Assembly (NCBI GenBank): GCA_017454765.1
Contig: JAFTCJ010000021.1
Location: forward strand, 1 to 64,000
DNA length: 64,000 nt
Reading direction: 5' to 3'
From: Erysipelotrichaceae bacterium
GTDB lineage: Bacteria; Bacillota_I; Bacilli_A; Erysipelotrichales; Erysipelotrichaceae
The notes below the pieces were generated by a model. The model was not told where the DNA came from and did not search any database. It saw only the letters and a program-made list of their open reading frames with translations. Numbering within the stretch: position 1 is the stretch's first letter; the number at the start of each line of letters is the position of its first letter. A program made the translations under genes and the position numbers. Shown piece by piece: positions 24,664 through 33,139 of the stretch.

Positions 24664-25707
24664 ATGAAAAATAACCGTCTGCTTATCATCTTGATCATCG
24701 CTCTGACAGCCTGGTGTGCTGTGCTTTCTTCTGAGCTTAGAAACATCAGAAGCAAGGAAGATTCAACGATCATCAATCAGTATGAAGTGAACGGTTTTTC
24801 CACTGATTTCACCAGGATCGTCGATCAGGTGAAGCCGGGTGTCGTCACGATCAGTGCTGACGGAAACATCCTGTCCGGTTTTGTCTACCGGCAGGACGAC
24901 GAGAACGTCTATATCATCAGCGCCTATCACGGTGTCAGCAACGTCAACAGCATCAACGTGCTGTTCGGTTCATCTTATACAGTGACTGGCGAACTGGTCG
25001 GACATGACATCTATACCGATATCGCCCTGATCAGGATCTCCACACCGTATCTGATCGAACCTCTGAAGACCAGTGACGCCGGTCTCCTGCAGCAGGGGGA
25101 GTTCCTGCTTTCCATCGGCACACCGATGTCGCAGGATTATGCAGGAAGCGTGGAACTGTGTATGGTATCGGGAAACGACATGCAGATCGACAACACGATT
25201 ACTGTCGACGATGAGCGTTTTTCCTACTATCTCAATGTCATTCAGTTAAGCAGTGACATGCCGGGCGGCTATTCCGGCAGTCCTTTGTTCAATATGGGCG
25301 GGGAAGTCGTCGGCATGAACACGATGGCTGTTTCTTCTTCCATAAGCTTTGCACTGACTGTCAACGAAGCCAAGATTGTAGCCGATCAGCTGCTGTCTGA
25401 CAAGACGGTGACCCGTTCCGTTTTCGGCATCAAGGGGTCTTTCATCAAGAATATGTATAATTATGAGAAGGCCAACCTCAATATCGGGATCGAAACGATC
25501 AACGGCATCTATGTGCAGAAGCTCAAGGAAAACGGACTGGCTTATGCCGCCGGTATCCGTAGCGGCGATGTCGTGACCAAGATCAACGGCGAGGAGATCA
25601 GCGATCTCAATTCCTATCTGAAAGCGATGTATTCGGAAAGCGAAGATGTCGTTTTTGAATATATCCGCGGCGGCGAGACATTTACCGCAGCAGCCGAACA
25701 TGATTAG
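24664..25707 (+). CDS. HtrA-like S1C serine protease with PDZ domain
   Basis: A membrane-anchored extracytoplasmic protease. A signal anchor covers residues 5-22. The trypsin-like domain has His in SAYHGV, Asp in YTDIALI and the nucleophile Ser in GYSGSPLF. This differs from the usual GNSGGP but keeps the Ser and flanking Gly. A PDZ domain begins near residue 255 and has AAGIRSGDVVTKING. At 347 residues it is a compact HtrA with one PDZ. The rlmH start lies inside its 3' end, the arrangement seen in many Firmicutes (htrA-rlmH). Confidence 0.87.
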   Translation: MKNNRLLIILIIALTAWCAVLSSELRNIRSKEDSTIINQYEVNGFSTDFTRIVDQVKPGVVTISADGNILSGFVYRQDDENVYIISAYHGVSNVNSINVLFGSSYTVTGELVGHDIYTDIALIRISTPYLIEPLKTSDAGLLQQGEFLLSIGTPMSQDYAGSVELCMVSGNDMQIDNTITVDDERFSYYLNVIQLSSDMPGGYSGSPLFNMGGEVVGMNTMAVSSSISFALTVNEAKIVADQLLSDKTVTRSVFGIKGSFIKNMYNYEKANLNIGIETINGIYVQKLKENGLAYAAGIRSGDVVTKINGEEISDLNSYLKAMYSESEDVVFEYIRGGETFTAAAEHD

Positions 25708-26158
25708 ATTAATCTGTGTCGGAAAGGTGAAGGACAGGCATCTTTCCGCTCTGATCGATGATTACTGCAGAAAGATCAGCCGTTATCACAAGATCGAGAT
25801 CGTAGAAGTCAAGGATGAAGCGATCACTTCCAATGAAAAGGAAGTGCTGGATAAAGAAGGGGAAAGAGTACTATCAAAGATCACGGAAGGAGAATATGTG
25901 ATCCTTCTTGATCTGCACGGAAAGAATATCGATTCGGTCGGCTTTGCGGAAAAGATCGACAGGCTCTTCAATTCCCATTCAAAGATCTGTTTTGTGATCG
26001 GCGGTTCCCTGGGTTTAAGCGAGAAGCTGATTGAAAGGGCGGACGAGCGGATGAAACTGTCGGATCTGACTTTCCTGCATCAGATGACCAGGCTGATTAT
26101 CCTCGAACAGATCTACCGCGGTTTCAAGATACTTCATCACGAAACGTATCATAAGTAA
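25700..26158 (+). CDS. rlmH: 23S rRNA pseudouridine1915 methyltransferase
   Basis: A SPOUT-family methyltransferase that modifies helix 69 of 23S rRNA. The N-terminus IRLICVGKVKDRHL, the SAM knot IGGSLGLSEKLIERAD and the C-terminal LTFLHQMTRLIILEQIYRGFKI, ending YHK, are diagnostic. Length 152. ATG 25700 overlaps the htrA stop by 8 nt; upstream in-frame starts would add a non-homologous leader. Confidence 0.95.
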   Translation: MIRLICVGKVKDRHLSALIDDYCRKISRYHKIEIVEVKDEAITSNEKEVLDKEGERVLSKITEGEYVILLDLHGKNIDSVGFAEKIDRLFNSHSKICFVIGGSLGLSEKLIERADERMKLSDLTFLHQMTRLIILEQIYRGFKILHHETYHK

Positions 26159-26164
26159 AATTGA

Positions 26165-26213
26165 TGAATTAAAGCGCTTACTTCTTGAATTAAAGCGCTT
26201 ACATTATTATAAT
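26165..26213 (+). promoter_or_regulatory. ptsH promoter with tandem cre-like operators
   Basis: -35 TTGAAT (26185-26190), 17-nt spacer, -10 TATAAT (26208-26213). The 17-base unit TGAATTAAAGCGCTTAC occurs twice, at 26165-26181 and 26186-26202, with a 21-bp period. Each holds a palindromic AAAGCGCTT core close to the CcpA cre consensus; 26190-26203 differs from TGAAAGCGCTTACA at one base. One copy fills the spacer and the other lies just upstream of the -35. Confidence 0.75.
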
Positions 26214-26259
26214 TAGTACATAAGGATGAATAATTCTTAAAAGAAATGGAGGGAACGTC

Positions 26260-26526
26260 ATGAAAGAGATCAAGGTATTAGTTGTTGACCCTGTCGGTTT
26301 ACATGCTCGTCCTGCAACAGTTGCTGTAAACGCTGCAAGTAAGTTCAAATGTGATGTCAAGGTTTCATTCAAGGAGAGATCCGTCAATATGAAATCAATC
26401 ATGGGTGTTATGTCATTAGGCATCCCTACTCAGTCTGAGATCATAATTACTTGTGAAGGTGAAGATGAAGACGCAGCAATTGCAGCAATCGAAGACATCT
26501 TAAGAACACAGAAAGTAATTGAGTAA
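26260..26526 (+). CDS. ptsH: Phosphocarrier protein HPr
   Basis: Carries phosphate from enzyme I to sugar-specific PTS components, and in Firmicutes acts with CcpA when phosphorylated on serine. 88 residues with active-site His15 in GLHARPA and regulatory Ser46 in NMKSIMGVMSLG, so HPr kinase control is expected. GGAGGG precedes the ATG. ptsI is not adjacent; it lies at 60401. The promoter has two cre-like sites, so HPr may be feedback-controlled by catabolite repression. A terminator follows directly. Confidence 0.97.
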   Translation: MKEIKVLVVDPVGLHARPATVAVNAASKFKCDVKVSFKERSVNMKSIMGVMSLGIPTQSEIIITCEGEDEDAAIAAIEDILRTQKVIE

Positions 26527-26533
26527 AACAAAA

Positions 26534-26559
26534 AAGGGAAGTTGATCTTCCCTTGTTTT
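26534..26559 (+). terminator. Terminator after ptsH
   Basis: AAGGGAAG (26534-26541) pairs with CTTCCCTT (26547-26554), loop TTGAT, followed by GTTTT. It makes ptsH monocistronic. Confidence 0.88.
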
Positions 26560-26577
26560 CATTTATAAGGAGAATAT

Positions 26578-28254
26578 ATGGACTACAGAGAGAATTACGA
26601 AAAATGGCTGAATCATCCCAATCTGAGTGAAGAACAGAAGCAGGAACTGAGAAACATGTCCGAACAGCAGATCAAGGACTCTTTCTATACGGACGTTGCT
26701 TTCGGCACTGCCGGCATGAGAGGTCTGATGGGACTGGGTCCCAACAGGCTCAATATCTTTACGATCCGCAAGGCGACACAGGGTTTTGCGAATTATCTGA
26801 ACAAGAACAGTCTGCATTCTGTGGCGATCGCCTATGACAACCGTTTCAATTCGAAGGAATTTGCCTTTGACTGTGCGGCGCTGCTGGCGGCAAACGGAAT
26901 CGAGACTTACATCTTCGATTCGCTGAGACCGACACCGGAACTCTCCTATACGGTCAGATATTTCAAATGTGACGGCGGCATCATGATCACCGCTTCCCAC
27001 AATCCGAAGGAATACAACGGTTACAAGCTTTATGATGAGACCGGCTGTCAGCTGATTCCGGAACTGGCACAGAAGGTCATCGACGAGATTGCCAATCTCG
27101 GTGATCTGCTGGATATCGTTCCGCCTGAAGAATATGACAGGAGTCTTGTTCATGTCGTCAACAAGGAAGTTGATGATGCCTACTATGCCGACTGTCTTTC
27201 CATTCAGCTGAGAAAAGACGTCAATAAGGATTTCAAGATCGCATTCTCTCCCGAACACGGTGCTTCCTATCATCCGGTCATGGATACTTTGAAGATGGCA
27301 GGTTATGATGTCGTGGAAGTCGCTGCGCAATCAGTACCCGATCCGGCATTCGGTGCAACAAAGACTCCCAACCCGGAAGAACCCGGTGCTTATGAAGAAG
27401 TCCTGAAACTGGCAAAAGAGATCGATGCCAAGCTGCTGCTGGTCTGCGATCCTGACGGCGACAGAATGGGGGTCGGTATCAGACAGGGCGATGATTATAT
27501 CGTGCTCAATGGCAACCAGACCGGTGCTTTGCTGCTGGAATATATCCTGTCCACATATGAAGATCTGGGCATCAAGGTGGATCATCCCTGCATGTTCAAT
27601 ACGGTCGTCACCAGCGACATCGGCGAAGCGATCGCCAGATATCACGGCTGTGACAACGAGAGGACACTGACCGGTTTCAAGTATATCGGCAATAAGGTCA
27701 GACAGTATGAAAAAGACCATGCCAAGACTTATGTCTTCGGTTATGAGGAGTCCTACGGTTCCCTGATCAAGCCGTTTGTCAGAGACAAGGATGCCACACA
27801 GGCCTGCCTGCTGCTGGCTGAAGCGTGCGCCTATTATCTGTCACAGGGCAAGACCCTCATGGATGTCATGAATGAGGCTTATGAGAAAGTCGGTTACTTC
27901 TATGACACCCAGTTCTCGATCATGCTTCCGGGTGCCGACGGTGCCGTGAAGCTGCAGGAGATCATGTCCAATATCCGCAACAATCCGCTTGAGGTTCCGG
28001 GATACAAGACCCTCAGGATCGAGGATTTCAAGCTGCAGAAGGCTTATGAAAACGGAGAAGAGAGCGAATTTGCCCAGCATGACGTATCCGATGTATTAAA
28101 ATATTATCTGGAAGACGGTTCTTTCATTGCGATCAGACCCAGCGGTACTGAGCCGAAATGCAAGTGCTATCTTTCCGTAAAGGATACGAGTATGGATAAG
28201 GCCAAGGAGAAATGCGACGGCTTCATCTCATACGTCAGGCAGATGATGCAATGA
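26578..28254 (+). CDS. pgcA: Phosphoglucomutase / phosphomannomutase (PgcA type)
   Basis: Interconverts hexose 1- and 6-phosphates. The protein has 558 residues. Its phosphoserine loop TASHNPKEYNG lies near residue 140, the metal loop DPDGDRMGVG near 300, and the phosphate-binding RPSGTEPKCK near the C-terminus. The length and FGTAGMRG start fit the long bacterial alpha-PGM family rather than GlmM (3377). AAGGAG lies just upstream. The stop overlaps the start of trmR. Confidence 0.94.
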   Translation: MDYRENYEKWLNHPNLSEEQKQELRNMSEQQIKDSFYTDVAFGTAGMRGLMGLGPNRLNIFTIRKATQGFANYLNKNSLHSVAIAYDNRFNSKEFAFDCAALLAANGIETYIFDSLRPTPELSYTVRYFKCDGGIMITASHNPKEYNGYKLYDETGCQLIPELAQKVIDEIANLGDLLDIVPPEEYDRSLVHVVNKEVDDAYYADCLSIQLRKDVNKDFKIAFSPEHGASYHPVMDTLKMAGYDVVEVAAQSVPDPAFGATKTPNPEEPGAYEEVLKLAKEIDAKLLLVCDPDGDRMGVGIRQGDDYIVLNGNQTGALLLEYILSTYEDLGIKVDHPCMFNTVVTSDIGEAIARYHGCDNERTLTGFKYIGNKVRQYEKDHAKTYVFGYEESYGSLIKPFVRDKDATQACLLLAEACAYYLSQGKTLMDVMNEAYEKVGYFYDTQFSIMLPGADGAVKLQEIMSNIRNNPLEVPGYKTLRIEDFKLQKAYENGEESEFAQHDVSDVLKYYLEDGSFIAIRPSGTEPKCKCYLSVKDTSMDKAKEKCDGFISYVRQMMQ

Positions 28255-28838
28255 TCGACGAAATAAAGACAAAAGCAATCAAGGAAGGCGTGCCCATCAT
28301 CAAAGATGAGGGGCTTGCCTTTCTTTTAAATTACATCAGTGAACATCACTGTAAGCAGATCCTGGAACTGGGCACGGCGGTTGGGTATTCGGCTATCTGC
28401 ATGGCGAAGCTTTCGAAGGATATCCATATCGATACGATCGAAAAGGATCCGGACATGTATGAACAGGCACTGAAGAATATCAGAGAGAATGATCTGCAAG
28501 ATCAGATCAGCCTCTTTTTCATGCCGATCGAAGATTTTGTGAGTGCGAAGCACTATGACCTGATCTTCGTCGATGCGGCCAAGGCCCAGTATGGAAAATA
28601 CACCGAACAGTTTCTCGATAATCTGAGTGAGGACGGTGCCATGATCTACGATAATATGATCTTTCACGGACTTGTTTACGACATCGATCATATCACTTCC
28701 AGAAGCCTTAAAAGCCTTGTGAAAAAGATCGTTAAGTTTTCAGAAATGGTGCATAATGATGAGCGTTTTGATATAATGGACTTTGATAATATCGGAGACG
28801 GGATTCTCGTTCTGACCAGGAGGAAAAGTGGAACCTAA
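28251..28838 (+). CDS. trmR: O-methyltransferase, TrmR-like
   Basis: A class I SAM-dependent O-methyltransferase of 195 residues. The SAM motif is ELGTAVGYSAI (about residue 45), and IFVDAAKAQYGKY and YDNMIFHG are typical of the family. B. subtilis TrmR methylates 5-hydroxyuridine in tRNA; the same role is likely but not certain. The ATG overlaps the pgcA stop (ATGA). In-frame codons upstream lie inside pgcA and give no homologous residues. Two unrecognised genes follow. Confidence 0.82.
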   Translation: MIDEIKTKAIKEGVPIIKDEGLAFLLNYISEHHCKQILELGTAVGYSAICMAKLSKDIHIDTIEKDPDMYEQALKNIRENDLQDQISLFFMPIEDFVSAKHYDLIFVDAAKAQYGKYTEQFLDNLSEDGAMIYDNMIFHGLVYDIDHITSRSLKSLVKKIVKFSEMVHNDERFDIMDFDNIGDGILVLTRRKSGT

Positions 28839-30183
28839 AAATGTTATGCTGCTGGGTTTTGTCAATCAGGCAGTGGATTATCTGAATAAACATATGGATG
28901 ATCAGCTCGACAGCTCGCTGACGGAACTGAAAAATATTGATCTGGAATCACTCAAAAAGCAGCTGGATGAAGAACTGAACGGTTCTGTCAGTTCAACAGT
29001 GGAATCGCTGCTGAATGCCGGTTCGGATGCGTTTGAGAAATTCATCGACCGCAACAAGAGTGAAAGTCTGTCGTCAGAATTCGACAGGATTTTTGACGTG
29101 AGCCTGGATGATGAAAAACCGGCAGAGGAAAAGGATTCACTGCAGGATCTGCTGTCTATGTACCATATGGATTCCGCACCTGAAACAAAGAAAGAGGATA
29201 CCCCGGAGCAGGAAGAGGAAAAGGCAGAACTGAAGCAGGAAGAGGAAAAGGAAGAACCGAATCAGGAAGAACAGGAAGGGGAAACGACCTACGAACTGAC
29301 GGAAGAAGAATCCAAACTGCTGCAGATGATCGCCAATAACGTCAACAGAAAGCCGGATGACAGACAGGAAGATGTTCTTTCCGGTGCGAATAAGGAACTG
29401 GATTCGATCTTCTCCGAACTGGTGGAAGCTGAAGACGAAGTACTGAAAAACAGCGAAGCGGAAGAAAAAGCGAAGACCGACATCGAAAAACCGGTCACCG
29501 TCGTTCCGGAAAAGATTGACGGCGAGGCTTACGGCTATATTGAAAATCCGCTCGTCGATATGAATATTCCGGATCCGGATCTGGATCTGGTCTTCCCGGA
29601 ACAGGTCGAGAAAAATGACATCATCCAGCTGATCAAGGATATCCAGCCTCTTAGTGATGCTTATTACAACAGGGTAGAGAGTCTGATCGATCTTCAGGAA
29701 AAGGAAGAAGCGCAAAAAAAGAACGAAGGAAAGCAGGAAAGCCGTTATGTCAGTTCCCTGATCGATGACCTCAAGGCCAAGATGAGCAAGGAAGATGAGG
29801 ACAAGAGGGAAGAGGAAGAGGCTTACAGGCAGGTTTACGAAAGTATCCGCAAGACCTATCCGTATCTTTCCAACGGTTTCATCAGGAATGTCTATGAACT
29901 AAAAGAATCGATCGCTTCCGAGTATCCGGAAGAAGAGAATATCATTATTCTCCATCGTACCGTTTTCCGCAATGTTGAGAATCTCAGACAGTATGTCGAG
30001 ATCGCCTTGAAACACGGCTATCTGATCAATGCCGACGAGAAGAAGATGATCGTCGATGTCATGAAGGCCTATGTCAACAGCGACGGCAAGATCATCACTT
30101 CGATCTTTGAAGTGGCGAATCAGTCGGCACTGCTCAACGGCGAATATGAAGGCTACCGCGTCTTGTTTGAAGACGATTTATAG
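28828..30183 (+). CDS. Unrecognised acidic protein, 451 residues
   Basis: I do not recognise this protein. It starts at GTG 28828 with AGGAGG 4 nt upstream and overlaps trmR by 11 nt. Residues 1-90 look helical. Residues about 90-270 are very rich in Glu, Asp, Lys and Gln and are likely disordered or coiled-coil. A compact domain of about 140 residues at the C-terminus (from YPYLSNGFIRNVYELK) looks globular and helical. There is no signal peptide or transmembrane segment, so it should be cytosolic. It precedes a membrane protein with an acidic cytosolic tail, and the two may act together. Confidence 0.7.
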   Translation: MEPKNVMLLGFVNQAVDYLNKHMDDQLDSSLTELKNIDLESLKKQLDEELNGSVSSTVESLLNAGSDAFEKFIDRNKSESLSSEFDRIFDVSLDDEKPAEEKDSLQDLLSMYHMDSAPETKKEDTPEQEEEKAELKQEEEKEEPNQEEQEGETTYELTEEESKLLQMIANNVNRKPDDRQEDVLSGANKELDSIFSELVEAEDEVLKNSEAEEKAKTDIEKPVTVVPEKIDGEAYGYIENPLVDMNIPDPDLDLVFPEQVEKNDIIQLIKDIQPLSDAYYNRVESLIDLQEKEEAQKKNEGKQESRYVSSLIDDLKAKMSKEDEDKREEEEAYRQVYESIRKTYPYLSNGFIRNVYELKESIASEYPEEENIIILHRTVFRNVENLRQYVEIALKHGYLINADEKKMIVDVMKAYVNSDGKIITSIFEVANQSALLNGEYEGYRVLFEDDL

Positions 30184-30200
30184 AAAAAAGGTGAGGTAAT

Positions 30201-30887
30201 TTGAATATGACTGGTAAAAATCCGTATGAAAAACAGGAAGAACTGGATATCCCCGATTTCATCGAAGAAAAGACAAACAGCGACAGCAGTATCGATATGT
30301 CGATCTTCAAGATGAGCGATGATGAGCTCTATGATGATGTTCCGGCGGAAGAATCCGATTACGAAGATGATTTTGAGGAACTCAAATCAAAGAAGAAGAA
30401 AAAAGGCAACGGTGCGCTGATCCTTTGTCTTCTCATCATCTTCCTGCTGCTGGCATGCTGCGGCGGTGCCGCTTTCTATGCCTACAAGCAGCATGAGGCT
30501 TATGTCAAGGCCAATACAGCATACCTGCAGATGCAGGCTAATGAAGAGAATTACAAGAAGCAGATCGCCGATCAGGCTGCGACCATTGAAACATTGAGCA
30601 AGCAGATCGAGGAGATGCAGAAGAATGATGACGCCATGGGCGAAGGAAAACTGATCTACGAGATCGTTGACGGCGGCATGTATTTCCGTAAGGAACCGAC
30701 ATCCGATGCCGAGCTCACGACGTATAACGGTGCCAGCACAGCCGAAAACGGTGAAAAATACAAGGTCATCGAAGTCGTCAATGACAAGGACTACGGTGAC
30801 AAGTACAAGTGGGCAAAGATCGCCGATGAGGTGTACTTCTGCCTGGGTACCGAAGATGAAGTCTGGGCCAAAGAGGTCAATTCATAA
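30201..30887 (+). CDS. Unrecognised single-pass membrane protein with extracellular domain
   Basis: I do not recognise the family. The 228 residues comprise an acidic cytosolic N-terminus (1-65) ending in a KKKKK run, and one transmembrane helix at about 71-93 containing two adjacent Cys. An external coiled coil follows (about 100-142) and then a beta-rich C-terminal domain (about 150-228), which could be SH3-like. The start is TTG 30201 or ATG 30207; the AAGGTGAGG site fits either. It follows the acidic cytosolic protein by 17 nt and precedes murA. A wall-related scaffold or sensor is possible but unproven. Confidence 0.7.
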   Translation: MNMTGKNPYEKQEELDIPDFIEEKTNSDSSIDMSIFKMSDDELYDDVPAEESDYEDDFEELKSKKKKKGNGALILCLLIIFLLLACCGGAAFYAYKQHEAYVKANTAYLQMQANEENYKKQIADQAATIETLSKQIEEMQKNDDAMGEGKLIYEIVDGGMYFRKEPTSDAELTTYNGASTAENGEKYKVIEVVNDKDYGDKYKWAKIADEVYFCLGTEDEVWAKEVNS

Positions 30888-30909
30888 GCAGGTTGATGAC
30901 CTGCTTTAT
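30886..30909 (+). terminator. Terminator between the unknown membrane protein gene and murA
   Basis: AAGCAGGT (30886-30893) pairs with ACCTGCTT (30899-30906), loop of 5, followed by TATT. The T-tract is short, so readthrough into murA is likely. I see no obvious murA promoter after it. Confidence 0.65.
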
Positions 30910-30923
30910 TCTCTGCGGGAATT

Positions 30924-32168
30924 ATGGAAGACGTAATCAGAATCAAAGGCGGCCGTAAGCTCAACGGGGAAGTCAGAGTCTCTTCATGCAAGAACTCTGT
31001 CGTAGCGATACTTCCTTCCGTCGTGCTGGCCAGTGAAATCGTCAAACTGTATGATGTTCCGGATATCAAGGATGTTCAGATCCTGATCAAACTCCTGGAG
31101 TTTTTGAATGTGTCCGTCAGAGCCGACGGCGATGAACTGACCATCGATCCGACCAATATCACCAATATCGATCTGCTCGATGACGATGTCATGAAGTTAA
31201 GGGCATCGTATTATTTCATGGGTGCGCTCTTGGGCAGATTCAAACATGTCCGTATGTATTCGCCGGGCGGATGCAATCTGGGTCCCAGACCCATCGATCT
31301 GCATCTCAAGGGTTTTGAAGCACTGGGCGCCAGGATCAGCCAGGAAGGCAATATCATCGAGATCACAGCCGACGAACTGACAGGCGATGACATCTATCTG
31401 GATTTCGCTTCTGTCGGTGCGACGATCAATATCATGCTGGCGGCATGTTTTGCCAGAGGCAGGACGACGATCGAGAATGCTGCCAAGGAACCGGAAATCA
31501 TCGACCTTTCATCCATGTTAAACAAGATGGGCGCTCAGATCAGGGGAGCCGGAACTTCCGAGATCACGATCAACGGTGTCACCAGGCTCAAAGGCTGTAT
31601 CCACGATATCATTCCCGACCGCATCGAGGCCGGAACCTATATCATTGCTGCCGCAGCCTGCGGTGAAGACGTCACCGTCAGCAATGTCATTCCCCAGCAT
31701 ATCGAAGCTCTGACTTCCAAACTGGAAGAGATGGGTGTCAGGCTCGAACAGGGTTCCGATTATGTCAGAGTCCTGAAATCGGATGATCTGAAGGCTGTTG
31801 ATATCATCACCCAGCCGTTCCCCGGTTTTGCGACCGACCTGCAGCAGCCGCTGACTGCGCTTCTGACAAAGGCAGAAGGCGATTCCAGGATCGAGGAGAC
31901 GATCTATGCAGAGCGTTTCAAACACTGCCGGGAGCTCAATGAAATGGGTGCCAATATCGATTTTAAAACTGGAGAGTCGACGGTCCACGGTCCGACGCCC
32001 TTGCACGGAGCGGATATCTTTGCGACCGATCTGAGGTGCGGAGCATCGCTTGTCATCGCCGGTCTGATGGCCAAAGGCGAGACAGTGATCCACAATGCCT
32101 ACCATATTTACCGCGGTTATGATTCGATCGTCAGCAAGCTCAGGGCGATCGGTGCGGAAATCGAATAA
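30924..32168 (+). CDS. murA: UDP-N-acetylglucosamine 1-carboxyvinyltransferase
   Basis: First committed step of peptidoglycan synthesis, transferring enolpyruvate to UDP-GlcNAc. The 414-residue EPT-fold protein has the conserved Lys-Asn pair in SCKNSVVAI and the fosfomycin-target Cys in SPGGCNLGPRPIDLHL (about residue 117), so it should be fosfomycin-sensitive by that criterion. Firmicutes often carry two MurA copies; which one this is cannot be told. Its Shine-Dalgarno is weak (CGGGAA). Confidence 0.95.
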   Translation: MEDVIRIKGGRKLNGEVRVSSCKNSVVAILPSVVLASEIVKLYDVPDIKDVQILIKLLEFLNVSVRADGDELTIDPTNITNIDLLDDDVMKLRASYYFMGALLGRFKHVRMYSPGGCNLGPRPIDLHLKGFEALGARISQEGNIIEITADELTGDDIYLDFASVGATINIMLAACFARGRTTIENAAKEPEIIDLSSMLNKMGAQIRGAGTSEITINGVTRLKGCIHDIIPDRIEAGTYIIAAAACGEDVTVSNVIPQHIEALTSKLEEMGVRLEQGSDYVRVLKSDDLKAVDIITQPFPGFATDLQQPLTALLTKAEGDSRIEETIYAERFKHCRELNEMGANIDFKTGESTVHGPTPLHGADIFATDLRCGASLVIAGLMAKGETVIHNAYHIYRGYDSIVSKLRAIGAEIE

Positions 32169-32183
32169 AAATACCGATTTTTA

Positions 32184-32212
32184 TTGCATTTTAGATACAT
32201 AATTGTTAGAAT
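32184..32212 (+). promoter_or_regulatory. rpmE promoter
   Basis: TTGCAT (32184-32189), 17-nt spacer, TAGAAT (32207-32212). Transcription would start near 32219 and give a leader of about 55 nt. Confidence 0.55.
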
Positions 32213-32273
32213 TATTAAGCATGAAAACTTACTTTGGGTTGACATGATACTCAAGGCGGAAGGGAGATTAAAG

Positions 32274-32486
32274 ATGAAAAAAGGTATTCATCCTGATTAT
32301 TACAGAGTTACTGTTACCTGCGCAGGCTGCGGTACGACATTCGAGACCGGTTCTACCAAGAAGGACGGCATCAAGGTCGATACCTGCTCAAACTGCCATC
32401 CGTTCTACACGGGCAGACAGAGATTTGCGGCATCCGCAGGCAGAATTGAAAAATTCAATAAGAAGTATGGCTTGACCAACAAATAG
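32274..32486 (+). CDS. rpmE: 50S ribosomal protein L31
   Basis: A 70-residue L31 beginning [16 protein letters not shown]. Two Cys pairs, CAGC and CSNC, form the zinc site, so this is the zinc-containing form. ATG 32274 is preceded by AAGGGAGA; an in-frame ATG at 32184 lies in the promoter and is rejected. A terminator follows the stop. Confidence 0.96.
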   Translation: MKKGIHPDYYRVTVTCAGCGTTFETGSTKKDGIKVDTCSNCHPFYTGRQRFAASAGRIEKFNKKYGLTNK

Positions 32487-32509
32487 AGGAATGAATCCTC
32501 TATTTTTTT
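32484..32509 (+). terminator. Terminator after rpmE
   Basis: TAGAGGA (32484-32490) pairs with TCCTCTA (32496-32502), loop ATGAA, followed by seven T. The rpmE stop codon is in the stem. Confidence 0.88.
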
Positions 32510-32512
32510 GGT

Positions 32513-32518
32513 TATAAT
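32513..32518 (+). promoter_or_regulatory. -10 box of the tdk-prfA-prmC operon
   Basis: TATAAT lies 4 nt after the T-tract of the rpmE terminator. Transcription would start near 32525, just at the Shine-Dalgarno GAGGTGA (32526-32532). Confidence 0.55.
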
Positions 32519-32538
32519 TAGTTATGAGGTGAATGTTT

Positions 32539-33138
32539 ATGTATCAGAGTTACAGAGACGGCTGGATCGAAACGATCAGCGGATGCATGTTTGCAGGAAA
32601 GACAGAGGAACTGATCAGAAGGATCAAGGTCCTGGAATTCGCAAAGAAAGAGATCATGGTCTTCAAACCGAAGATCGATGACAGATATTCAAATACCAGA
32701 GTCGTATCCCATGCGGGATCTTCTGTTGAATCCCACGTCATCTCCGATGCTGCGGAAATACTGGATATCATCAAAGATACGACTCAGGTCGTAGCGATCG
32801 ATGAAGCGCAGTTTTTTGATGACAATATCTGTGCTGTCTGCAACGAGCTGGCTGACAGAGGCATCCGTGTCATGGCTGCCGGACTTGATACCAACTTCAA
32901 GGGCGAGCCTTTCGGACCGATGCCGCAGCTGATCACAGAGGCGGAATTCGTCACCAAACTGGCTGCCGTATGCAACAAATGCGGTGCGCCGGCGACGCGT
33001 ACACAGCGTATCATCGACGGAAGACCGGCTTCCTACAATGATCCGATCATCCTGGTCGGTGCATCGGAGAGCTATGAAGCCAGATGCCGTCACTGTCACG
33101 AAGTCCCGGACAAACCGAAAGTGAAATTTGGAAAGTAA
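32539..33138 (+). CDS. tdk: Thymidine kinase
   Basis: Phosphorylates thymidine for salvage. A type II thymidine kinase of 199 residues with the P-loop [12 protein letters not shown], the DEAQFF motif, and a lasso region with zinc Cys (CNKCG and CRHCHE). I chose ATG 32539 over ATG 32533 because GAGGTGA ends at 32532, which would leave no spacing for the first. It heads the tdk-prfA-prmC cluster common in Firmicutes. Confidence 0.95.
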   Translation: MYQSYRDGWIETISGCMFAGKTEELIRRIKVLEFAKKEIMVFKPKIDDRYSNTRVVSHAGSSVESHVISDAAEILDIIKDTTQVVAIDEAQFFDDNICAVCNELADRGIRVMAAGLDTNFKGEPFGPMPQLITEAEFVTKLAAVCNKCGAPATRTQRIIDGRPASYNDPIILVGASESYEARCRHCHEVPDKPKVKFGK

Positions 33139-33139
33139 T

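Noticed and set aside
32165..32186. AT-only hairpin after murA (ATAAAAAT/ATTTTTAT)
   Set aside because: The stem has no G-C pairs, so it is too weak to call a terminator with confidence.
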